Source: Nitrospira sp. (GTDB taxonomy: Bacteria; Nitrospirota; Nitrospiria; Nitrospirales; Nitrospiraceae). From it: a DNA stretch of 64,000 bases. Location: contig JAHFEW010000004.1 of NCBI GenBank assembly GCA_023248215.1, positions 35,739 through 99,738 of the forward strand. Direction: 5' to 3'. Of the stretch, positions 49,340 to 57,800 are shown in pieces. Position numbers and translations under genes: made by a program. A model generated the notes under the pieces. It was not told where the DNA came from. It saw only the letters and a program-made list of their open reading frames with translations, and searched no databases. Each line of letters begins with the position of its first letter. The stretch's first letter is position 1.

Positions 49340-51865
49340 TCAGCCGCCATTGTCCACTCGCTTGTAAAATTGCTTCTTCGCCAGTTCTGCCGCAACGACA
49401 TAGGCAAAGAGAATCCCCATCAGCGCCAACCAGAAAATCGGCGGCAGCGGTTCGAATCCCAAGAACGTTCCAATCGGCGTCACCGGCAACAGCATGGTCA
49501 CACATCCCGTCAGGAGGGTCGTGATCAACAAGGCAGCAGATGGCCGGCTGGTATAGCAGGGCCGGCGCGTGCGGATGACGAGCACGATCAACGACGCCGA
49601 AAGAACGGACTCGACAAACCAGCCGGTGCGAAACTGGCCGGTCGTCGAGTGCAACACCAGCAGTAACACCCCGAATGTGAGGTAGTCGAAGATGGAACTC
49701 ACAAAACCGAACGTGAGCATGAAGCGTCGAATGAACGGAATGTCCCACCGGCGGGGCCGATCGATCAACTCACGGTCTACCCGATCAGTTGCAATCGTCA
49801 TTTCGGGAAGGTCCGTCAGGACGTTGGTCAGCAAGATCTGTTTCGGCAATAACGGGAGAAAGGGCAAAAACAGCGAGGCACCGGCCATGCTGAACATGTT
49901 GCCGAAGTTCGCGCTGGTGGCCATAAACACATATTTCAACGTATTGGCAAATGTGGTGCGCCCCTCACGGACTCCTTGCACCAGCACGCCCAAGTCGTGC
50001 TCCAGCAGCACGAGATCGGCCGCTTCTTTGGCGACATCGACGGCACTATCGACGGAAATGCCGACATCAGCGGCGTGGAGCGCCGGGGCGTCGTTGATGC
50101 CGTCACCGAGGTACCCGACCACATTCCCCGACGCGCGAAGCGCAAGAATGATGCGGTCTTTTTGATTGGGTTCGATTTCTGCGAAGATGTCCACGCCGTT
50201 GGCGCGCGTGCGGAGCGCATCGTCACTCATGCCGCGCAGGTCACTTCCGGTGAGCAGGCGCGGATTCGCCAGCCCGACCTGTCGCCCCACATAGGCCGCC
50301 ACCAGCGCCTGATCCCCCGTCACCATTTTCAAGGAGACCCCTAGCCCCTTGAGCGTCGCTATGGTGTCGGCGATACCGGGCTTCGGGGGATCGGCAAAGA
50401 CGAGAAGGCCCAGAAACGTCATCGCTGCTTCCTGCTCCTTGGAGACGCGATCGATAGCTCCCATGTCTCGGCAGGCCAGCCCAAGTGTGCGGAAACCTTG
50501 CGCGCTCAATTCGCGAACCTGCTGTCGGACTCGCGACTGAACCTGATCGATTGGCACGACGGTGCCGTCCGTCTGCTCCGCATCCAGACAGACCGCCAAC
50601 AAGCTCTCGACAGCGCCTTTGGTGATCAACAAATGGGTCTGCGGGGTCGCCACCAAAATCGAGAGCCGCTTGCGAACGAAGTCGTACGGTTCTTCTTCCA
50701 GCTTGCGATAGGCGGTGAGATCGAACGACCGATGCCGGCGCAGGGCTTCATCCAACGGATTCGGAAATCCGGTTTCGAACATCGCGTTCAGATAGGCGAG
50801 AAACAATACCTTCTCGCTCGGCTGGCCCTCGAGATTCAGGGCGGCATGCAGCCCCATCGAACCTTCGGTCAAGGTGCCGGTCTTGTCGGAGCACAGGACA
50901 TTCATGCTGCCGAAATTTTCGATCGATGCGAGGCGTTTGACGACGACCTTCTGTTGCGCCATCCGTTTGGCCCCGTGCGAGAGATTGACGCTGATAATGG
51001 CCGGCAACAGCTGCGGCGTCAGACCCACCGCCAACGCCATGGAAAAGAGAAAGGATTCGAGGACCGGCCGCTGCAGATAGACATTGACGGCAAAAATAGA
51101 GAGCACGAGGAGCAGCGTGACTTCGAGTAACAGGTAGCCGAATCGCCGCACACCCCGTTCAAAATCTGTTTCGGGCGCCCGTAACCGCATCCGATGGGCG
51201 ATGCGACCGAATTCCGTGTCCTTCCCTACGAACACGACCACCGCACGCGCTCGCCCGCTCACCACATGGGTTCCCAGAAAAAGACTGTTCGTTCTCTTCT
51301 GGAGAGGGGCATCGGCCGTGAGCGTGGCCGCCGATTTCTCAACCGGATAGGTTTCCCCCGTCAACGTCGCCTCATCAACGAACAGATCCTTCGCATCGAG
51401 CAGACGCGCATCACCGGGAAGACTGGATCCCGCAGAGAGCTCCACGACATCGCCGGGCACAATTTCATCGGCCGGGACATCACACAGCACACCGTCTCGC
51501 CAGGTTTGAGATGTAATCTGAACCAGAGCCAGGAGTCCGGCCACCGCTTGAGCCGCGCCGTATTCCTGCCAGAAACTCAAGAGCGCGCTGGCCAGGATGA
51601 TGCTCAGAATAATCAGCGCATCACTGCGCTCTGCGAGAAAGAACGACACGCCGGAGGCAAACAGTAGAATGAGAATGATGGGACTTCTGAACTGAGCCAG
51701 CAGAAGTCTGAATGGTTGGCTATCTCGCTGCGGTTTCAGTCTGGCTGGCGCATAGGTTGCCTCCCGTTCTTCAGCATCGGCAGTGCTCACTCCCTCTCGC
51801 GTGGTACGTAACTCGCGGAGCAGATCATCCGGTGGAACAGCCCAGAAGGATCGTCCGTTCACCAT
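49340..51865 (-). CDS. mgtA: Magnesium-translocating P-type ATPase
   Basis: NVLCSDKTGTLTEGSMGLHAALN, YLGDGINDAPALHAADVGISVDSAVDVAKEAADLVLLE; start at MVNGRSFW after AAGGGAAAGCC. Confidence 0.9.
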   Translation of the reverse strand: MVNGRSFWAVPPDDLLRELRTTREGVSTADAEEREATYAPARLKPQRDSQPFRLLLAQFRSPIILILLFASGVSFFLAERSDALIILSIILASALLSFWQEYGAAQAVAGLLALVQITSQTWRDGVLCDVPADEIVPGDVVELSAGSSLPGDARLLDAKDLFVDEATLTGETYPVEKSAATLTADAPLQKRTNSLFLGTHVVSGRARAVVVFVGKDTEFGRIAHRMRLRAPETDFERGVRRFGYLLLEVTLLLVLSIFAVNVYLQRPVLESFLFSMALAVGLTPQLLPAIISVNLSHGAKRMAQQKVVVKRLASIENFGSMNVLCSDKTGTLTEGSMGLHAALNLEGQPSEKVLFLAYLNAMFETGFPNPLDEALRRHRSFDLTAYRKLEEEPYDFVRKRLSILVATPQTHLLITKGAVESLLAVCLDAEQTDGTVVPIDQVQSRVRQQVRELSAQGFRTLGLACRDMGAIDRVSKEQEAAMTFLGLLVFADPPKPGIADTIATLKGLGVSLKMVTGDQALVAAYVGRQVGLANPRLLTGSDLRGMSDDALRTRANGVDIFAEIEPNQKDRIILALRASGNVVGYLGDGINDAPALHAADVGISVDSAVDVAKEAADLVLLEHDLGVLVQGVREGRTTFANTLKYVFMATSANFGNMFSMAGASLFLPFLPLLPKQILLTNVLTDLPEMTIATDRVDRELIDRPRRWDIPFIRRFMLTFGFVSSIFDYLTFGVLLLVLHSTTGQFRTGWFVESVLSASLIVLVIRTRRPCYTSRPSAALLITTLLTGCVTMLLPVTPIGTFLGFEPLPPIFWLALMGILFAYVVAAELAKKQFYKRVDNGG

Positions 51866-52018
51866 AGGCTTTCCCTTATACAGGGTGGGCTCGTTGGTCC
51901 TCCACTGCACGCGTCCAACGAGGGCTTTCTCAGGCCGCGCGTTGCGCGAACACAAGAAATCAACAGGCTCCTGCCCCTTCCTTCTGAGGGCGCGCGCTCC
52001 GGGAACACCTAGCCTAAT

Positions 52019-52046
52019 GCTCCTTCCAAGCTTGCTGCCTTCCAGC
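52019..52046 (-). other. Twin mini-hairpins with GGAAGG loops upstream of mgtA
   Basis: Minus strand GCTG-GAAGG-CAGC AA GCT-TGGAAGG-AGC. Confidence 0.5.
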
Positions 52047-52053
52047 ACCGGGA

Positions 52054-52147
52054 GGGTGGCGTGGGGTGATCCCTAACCGCGCGTATGAAGGGTGCACATT
52101 CTGATCCTGCGGCCTCTGCGAGCGAACGGGATCACCCCACGCCACCC
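52054..52147. repeat. 20-bp perfect inverted repeat flanking 54 nt
   Basis: GGGTGGCGTGGGGTGATCCC (52054-52073) and GGGATCACCCCACGCCACCC (52128-52147). Confidence 0.9.
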
Positions 52148-52154
52148 TTCCCTT

Positions 52155-55100
52155 TCACACCCACTCCGGCGCATGCTCCTCCACCATATCTTGTTCGGCA
52201 AAGCTCCGATACAAGGCCGGCAGCACCACCAGCGTCAACGAGGTCGAGGTGAACAGGCCGCCCACGACGACCGTGGCCAGCGGCCGCTGCACTTCCGCGC
52301 CGATTCCTTGAGCCAACGCCAGCGGCAACAAACCAAGCAACGTGGTCATCATGGTCATGACCACGGGACGAAGCCGCAAGACACAGCCCGTCATGATCGC
52401 CTCCTCCGTCGGCTGTCCTCCGTTTCGCAGCTGATTGATGTACGACACGAGCATGATGCCGTTCCCGACGGCCAACCCGAACAGCTCGATAAATCCGATG
52501 GAGGCAGGGACACTCAGGTACTGGCCGCTCAGCCACAGCGAGACCAGGCCTCCGATCAAAGCGAACGGCAGGTTTAGAATGATCAACGCCGCATACCGCA
52601 GGGAATGGAACGCCCAAAAGAGCAGAAAAAACACCAACCCGAGTGTGACCGGCACCACGAGCAACAACCGCGCATTGGCCCGTTCCATGTTCTCAAAGGC
52701 GCCACCCCACGTCACTGTATAACCATGCGGCAGTCGAATCTGTTCAACCAACTTCTTCTGGCCTTCGTCAACCACACTGCCGATGTCGCGCCCCACCACG
52801 TTGAAGCCGATATAGATACGGCGCTTCGCCTGTTCGCGGCTGATCCGCGCCGGGCCTTCCCGCATGTCGATCGCCGCCAGTTCGCTCAATGGGATCGGCG
52901 CGCCGGATGCCGACCGCACCTTAATGTCCCCGATGGCCCCGATGCTGTTCCGATAGGACTCGGGAAACCGGAGGATCAACTGAAACCGTCGCTCACCTTC
53001 GTAGACATAGGTCGCGGGTTTACCTCCCACCGCCGTCGTAATGATGTCCTGCACGTCCGACACGTTGATGCCGTACCGGGCGATTTTCTGTCGATCGATG
53101 TCGAGGGTCAGATAGGGCTGGCCGGCGACCTGTTCGACCTTGACGTCTTTCACCCCCTCCACGGTCCGCATCAGGTCCGCGATCGCCTCGGCATTCTGAT
53201 AGAGCAGCTCAAGGTCGTCGCCGAACAGCTTAATGGCGCACTCCGTCCGGATCCCCGAGATCAGTTCATCCACCCGCTCTTGAATCGGCTGGCTCATGAG
53301 GACGGAAATACCGGGAATCTCAGCCAGCCGCTGCCTGATGGCATCGACGAGGCCCGCTTGAGTCTGAGCGGTGGTCCAGGTGTTGCGCGGACGCAGCGCG
53401 ACGATCGGGTCACTCTCATTCGGTTCTTCCAGACTGATGGCGATGTCGGGACGTCCGATTTTGCTCACCGCGAGTTGCACTTCCGGGAACTCCAGCATGG
53501 CCTTCTGGGCCTGCTTCTCGATGTCGATCGACTCCGGCAACGACACGCTCGGCAGACGCACGATCTGAGGCGTCAACGCCCCTTCCTCCAAAATTGGAAT
53601 GAATTCCCGTCCTATGAACGGCAGGAGAGTCAGACTCACCAGCACAACGGCCGTCGATCCCAGCAGCACCGACACTCGATGAGCGAGCGTCCATCGCAGC
53701 ACCGGCTGATAGCGGGCCTTCATCCAGCGGGTGAGCCAGGTATCTTCCGGGTGGTCGCCGCGTAATACCAGAGACGCCAGCACCGGGGACAGCGTCAACG
53801 TCACGACGACCGAGACCAGCAGCGAAATCACCAGCGTATAGGCCAGCGGGGCGAACATTTTCCCCTCCATGCCATGCAGGGTCATCAAGGGCAGAAACAC
53901 GACGCTGATGATGAGGATGCCGAACAGGATGGGCCGCCCCACTTCGTTCGTCGCCTGCAGAATCACTTCAAGGCGGGATCGTTGATGGATCCGATTCTCG
54001 GACAGATGGCGGTAAACGTTTTCAACCACGACCAGCGACCCGTCGGCAATTTCGCCGATACCGATCGCCAACCCGCCCAGCGTCATGAGGTTGGCGGAGA
54101 GCCCGACCCGCTGCATCACCAGGAAGGTAATCAAAGGCGTGACCAACAGCGACGCCGTGACCACGATCGCGCTTCGCACATGACCGAGGAAAAGGAAAAA
54201 TACGAAGGTCACCAGGACAATCCCCTCGATCAACGCATCACGCACGGTATTAATGGCCGCCGTCACGAGTTCGATGCGGTCATAAAAAGGCACGATCTTC
54301 AGGCCCTCCGGCAGCACAGCGCCCTGATGGATCGACTCCACCCTACGCTTCACCGACTGGACGACTTCCCGCGCATTTCCCCCGCGCAGCATCAACACCG
54401 TGCCCGCCACCACCTCCCGCTCGCCGTTCAGCACCGCGGCCCCGTGACGGACCGCGTGCCCGATGCGCACCTCCGCCACGTCGCGGACAAACACGGGGGT
54501 GCCGCCCGCTTCTTTGACGATAATGCTCTCGATGTCTGGAATCGCCTTGATGAGCCCCAGGCCGCGGACGATGGCGCGCTCCGCATGTCGCTCCAACACG
54601 TTGCCGCCGGCATTCGCGTTGTTCTTTCCCACGGATTCATAGACGTCATGCAGGGTGAGTCCGTATTTCCGTAACTTGGCGGGATCAACCAGCACTTGAA
54701 ACTGCTTCACAAAGCCACCCAAGCCGTTCACATCGATCACGCCGGGCACACTCTTGAGCAAGGGACGGAGCACCCAATCCTGCACCGTACGCTGATTCGT
54801 CAGCTCCGTCTCCACCGACGCAGGATCAGTTGCGGCGGCCTGCGGCCCTTCGAGATAATATTGATAGATTTCCCCCAGCCCGGTCGTCACCGGTGCCATG
54901 ACCGGATCGAGCCCAGCCGGGAGCCGCTCCTTGACCGCCATCATCCGTTCCAATACCAGCTGGCGGGCAAAATAGACATCCACGTCGTCTTCGAAGACCA
55001 CCGTCAGCTGCGAGAGCGCGAACTTCGAGAGCGAGCGGATTTCCGCCAGCCCCGGCAACCCGGTCATCTGAAGTTCGATGGGATAGGTAATGAACCGTTC

Positions 55101-55283
55101 GACTTCGACCGGCGACAGGCCCGGCGCTTCCGTCAGCACCTGCACCTGCACGTTGGTCACATCAGGGTAGGCGTCGATGGGAATGGATTGAAAGGCCACA
55201 ATGCCTGCGACCGCACAGAAACAGGTCAGACCGAGGATCAAGATCCGTTGGCGCAGCGAGAATTCCAGCAGCGAGGCGATCAT
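52155..55283 (-). CDS. czcA: CusA/CzcA-family heavy-metal efflux RND pump
   Basis: SLLEFSLRQRILILGLTCFCAVAGIVAFQSIPIDAYPDVTNVQVQVLTEAPGLSPVEVERFITYPIE; 1042 aa. Confidence 0.94.
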   Translation of the reverse strand: MIASLLEFSLRQRILILGLTCFCAVAGIVAFQSIPIDAYPDVTNVQVQVLTEAPGLSPVEVERFITYPIELQMTGLPGLAEIRSLSKFALSQLTVVFEDDVDVYFARQLVLERMMAVKERLPAGLDPVMAPVTTGLGEIYQYYLEGPQAAATDPASVETELTNQRTVQDWVLRPLLKSVPGVIDVNGLGGFVKQFQVLVDPAKLRKYGLTLHDVYESVGKNNANAGGNVLERHAERAIVRGLGLIKAIPDIESIIVKEAGGTPVFVRDVAEVRIGHAVRHGAAVLNGEREVVAGTVLMLRGGNAREVVQSVKRRVESIHQGAVLPEGLKIVPFYDRIELVTAAINTVRDALIEGIVLVTFVFFLFLGHVRSAIVVTASLLVTPLITFLVMQRVGLSANLMTLGGLAIGIGEIADGSLVVVENVYRHLSENRIHQRSRLEVILQATNEVGRPILFGILIISVVFLPLMTLHGMEGKMFAPLAYTLVISLLVSVVVTLTLSPVLASLVLRGDHPEDTWLTRWMKARYQPVLRWTLAHRVSVLLGSTAVVLVSLTLLPFIGREFIPILEEGALTPQIVRLPSVSLPESIDIEKQAQKAMLEFPEVQLAVSKIGRPDIAISLEEPNESDPIVALRPRNTWTTAQTQAGLVDAIRQRLAEIPGISVLMSQPIQERVDELISGIRTECAIKLFGDDLELLYQNAEAIADLMRTVEGVKDVKVEQVAGQPYLTLDIDRQKIARYGINVSDVQDIITTAVGGKPATYVYEGERRFQLILRFPESYRNSIGAIGDIKVRSASGAPIPLSELAAIDMREGPARISREQAKRRIYIGFNVVGRDIGSVVDEGQKKLVEQIRLPHGYTVTWGGAFENMERANARLLLVVPVTLGLVFFLLFWAFHSLRYAALIILNLPFALIGGLVSLWLSGQYLSVPASIGFIELFGLAVGNGIMLVSYINQLRNGGQPTEEAIMTGCVLRLRPVVMTMMTTLLGLLPLALAQGIGAEVQRPLATVVVGGLFTSTSLTLVVLPALYRSFAEQDMVEEHAPEWV

Positions 55284-56518
55284 TGCGCGGGCTCGATCTT
55301 GTGGATGTCGACCTCCGACTTGAGGGCAAAGGACCCTTTCACCACCACCTCCTCACCCTCCCGCAATCCCTCCAGGACGACGATCTTCTCGCCCTGTTCA
55401 TCCCCCAGCGTCACCCGGCGCGGCTCAAATTGATCCTCCGCATTGCGCACGAAGACGACCTTGCCCGCCCCGCCGTTTTGCACGGCCGCCAGCGGCACAG
55501 TCAGGAGATCCTGGGGCCCCATGGCATAGACTTGGACCGTCGCGAACATCTCCGGCTTCAAGATCCGGTCGGGATTGCGCACCGTGACACGGAGGCGCAT
55601 GGTCCTGGTCGCCGGCTCGAGCACATCGCTGATATGGGTGATCTTGCCCGAGAAGAGCGCATGCGGGTAGGCCGCAACCAAAACCTTAACCGTCTGATCG
55701 GGACGAATAAAACGAACGTCTTTCTCCGGTACGCTTCCGATGACCCACACATCGGACAAGTCGGCGATGGTGAAACATTTCCGCGAGGTCTCCACCACTT
55801 CGCCGCGCGTGATGTTGCGCATGATCACCCGACCGGCGAAGGGTGCGCGAAGCGCCACGTCGGACTTGATGGTCTGCTCGCGATCGAGGCGCTGCACCTC
55901 ATGAGCCGGCACGCCAAGGAGCGCGAGACGACTCGATGCCTCCCGCACATCCGCCCGTGCGGTTTTCATCTCTGCTTCCCGGCGTTGCAGCTCCGCCAGG
56001 CTGATCGCCCGATGTTCGTGGAGATTCGCGGCACGCTCATACGCCAGCTGCGCTTCGTGCTGCCTCGCCGCCGCCTTCAGGTAGGCCCCTTCCGCCACGC
56101 CGAGGTCAGTGCTGTCGAGCAGCGCGAGCCGCTCTCCCTTTTTCACATCCTTGCCCACATCCACCGACACCTCGACCACCCGACCTCGGATGAGTGTCGT
56201 CACTTCCGCAAGTTCGTTTTCATTGGCTTGAACGGTCGCGGGAAACTCGCGATGAATGGTGAACGGCTCCTTCTTGACCGGCAGCACTTCGATACCGGCC
56301 CGGGCGATTTCATGCGTGGTGAGATGCACGATCCCCTCGACGGCCCTGCCCGCCGGCTTTTCCGCAGGCCGACCCGTCGCCGGGTCTCGCTCGCAGCCCG
56401 TCCCTGCCATGAGGGCTAGCCCGACAAGAAGGCCACGCGTCCAGCGACAGAGCGAAACATCGACCTGCCGCGGTTCCCCGCAGAGCCTCCCCTTCAGACC
56501 AGCGCCTGTTTGTTTCAT
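55280..56518 (-). CDS. czcB: Efflux RND periplasmic adaptor (CzcB-like)
   Basis: REFPATVQANENELAEVTTLIRGRVVEVSVDVGKDVKKGERLALLDS; 4-bp overlap with czcA. Confidence 0.9.
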   Translation of the reverse strand: MKQTGAGLKGRLCGEPRQVDVSLCRWTRGLLVGLALMAGTGCERDPATGRPAEKPAGRAVEGIVHLTTHEIARAGIEVLPVKKEPFTIHREFPATVQANENELAEVTTLIRGRVVEVSVDVGKDVKKGERLALLDSTDLGVAEGAYLKAAARQHEAQLAYERAANLHEHRAISLAELQRREAEMKTARADVREASSRLALLGVPAHEVQRLDREQTIKSDVALRAPFAGRVIMRNITRGEVVETSRKCFTIADLSDVWVIGSVPEKDVRFIRPDQTVKVLVAAYPHALFSGKITHISDVLEPATRTMRLRVTVRNPDRILKPEMFATVQVYAMGPQDLLTVPLAAVQNGGAGKVVFVRNAEDQFEPRRVTLGDEQGEKIVVLEGLREGEEVVVKGSFALKSEVDIHKIEPAQ

Positions 56519-56610
56519 GCTCTAACCATTCGAACGGCACAATCCCCGTTGTTTCTTAGAACAGCAGGGAGCATGCCGTGCGAGTGCAGTGATTTTGAAA
56601 GGAATGAGAC

Positions 56611-56636
56611 GACCGTAGCAGCCTTTTGCTACGGTC
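56611..56636. repeat. Perfect 10-bp hairpin
   Basis: GACCGTAGCA-GCCTTT-TGCTACGGTC. Confidence 0.8.
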
Positions 56637-56762
56637 CTGGCTGTGAGAGCGGGGTGAAATGCCACAGCCTGCCTAGTTCGCTCCAGCGGGCTACGGAAAA
56701 ACCATTTCGGCACAGGATAACTTCCATGGCCTGCACGTTCGGTCAAGAGGAAACCACCCCGC

Positions 56763-57617
56763 CTACCGGACCACGAGGACCGAGCAGGCGCTGTGCTGAA
56801 CCACCTTCGTCGAGATGCTGCCCAGCAAAAACCGGGCGACCGCGCCCATCCCTTTGGCTCCGGTCACAATGAGGTCGACTTTCTTTTTGGACGCCACCTT
56901 CAAGATCTCATCAGCCGGCTTGCCGAGCCGGACCACTTCATCGACCACGTACCCAGCCTTGAGCAGTTTATTCGCACATTGCTCGACTAGGCGGCCGCCG
57001 GCTTCCTTCAATTCTGGATAGTTGAGAAAGGGCATGGCGTGGGTCACCACGACGTCGATAGGCTCCAGGCCCTCGCGCGCGTCCGGCTGCAGTTTGGTCA
57101 AGAGGAACCGCAATGCCTTGTCCGACTCCTTGGAACCATCGGTCGCGAAAAGGATCCGACTCAGGGGGCGAGGCTCCTCCTTCACGATGAGGACCGAACA
57201 GGGCGCATGCAGCGCGACTTGGGTCGAGACGCTGCCGAGCAGGAACCGGTCGAGCGCATCCAAGCCCCGGCTGCCGATGGCCACCAGTCCGTCGCGTTTG
57301 GCTGCTCGTTTGAGAATCGTCGGACTGACCGGACCACGCTCCAAGACCAGCTTGGCCTTCATCTTGAGCGAGGCCATCTGCACCTTGGCCTCGGCCATCG
57401 TGCTCTTCCCGCGAGCCTCGATGCGTTTGATTTCTTCCTTGATAAACGGCTCATTGCCGATCACCACCGGCTGAAACATGAAGGGTGCGCGCAGCGCCTC
57501 AACATCCGTCACATGCAACAATGTAAAGTCAGGCTTGTCCGCGAACGGCAGCCGCGCCACCCATTCTGTCGCCCACTTGCCGTACTTCGATCCATCGGTC
57601 GCAATCAGCACTTTCAT
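56763..57617 (-). CDS. Tandem universal stress protein
   Basis: Two UspA units: MKVLIATDGSKYG...LVAIGSRGLDALDRFLLGSVSTQVALHAPCSVLIV and RILFATDGSKESDKAL...LIVTGAKGMGAVARFLLGSISTKVVQHSACSVLVV. Confidence 0.92.
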   Translation of the reverse strand: MKVLIATDGSKYGKWATEWVARLPFADKPDFTLLHVTDVEALRAPFMFQPVVIGNEPFIKEEIKRIEARGKSTMAEAKVQMASLKMKAKLVLERGPVSPTILKRAAKRDGLVAIGSRGLDALDRFLLGSVSTQVALHAPCSVLIVKEEPRPLSRILFATDGSKESDKALRFLLTKLQPDAREGLEPIDVVVTHAMPFLNYPELKEAGGRLVEQCANKLLKAGYVVDEVVRLGKPADEILKVASKKKVDLIVTGAKGMGAVARFLLGSISTKVVQHSACSVLVVR

Positions 57618-57800
57618 TGGTCGTCCCTCATCGTTGGGTCAGTTGCAGACTTGACCTGCAGACTCTGTGCCACGCCGCCGCATCTTCTCCTCAAGCGATC
57701 AGCGGGTCAATAGATTCTTTTGGGCTCGATGCGGGCCGGCCTCGAACCGATGGCAAACGGCGGAAATGAGAAATGTAGGAGGAGGTAGGAACTGCAGCGC

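Noticed and set aside
51960-52060. SRP RNA-like GGAAGG...GCAGC motif on the minus strand
   Set aside because: The canonical CC-GGAA-GG apical stem and AGCAGCC asymmetric loop are not preserved; the two mini-hairpins explain the signal better
52605-56419. Long plus-strand ORFs (386, 266, 245 and 378 aa) antisense to czcA and czcB
   Set aside because: Mirror ORFs of high-GC coding sequence, with no recognisable domains
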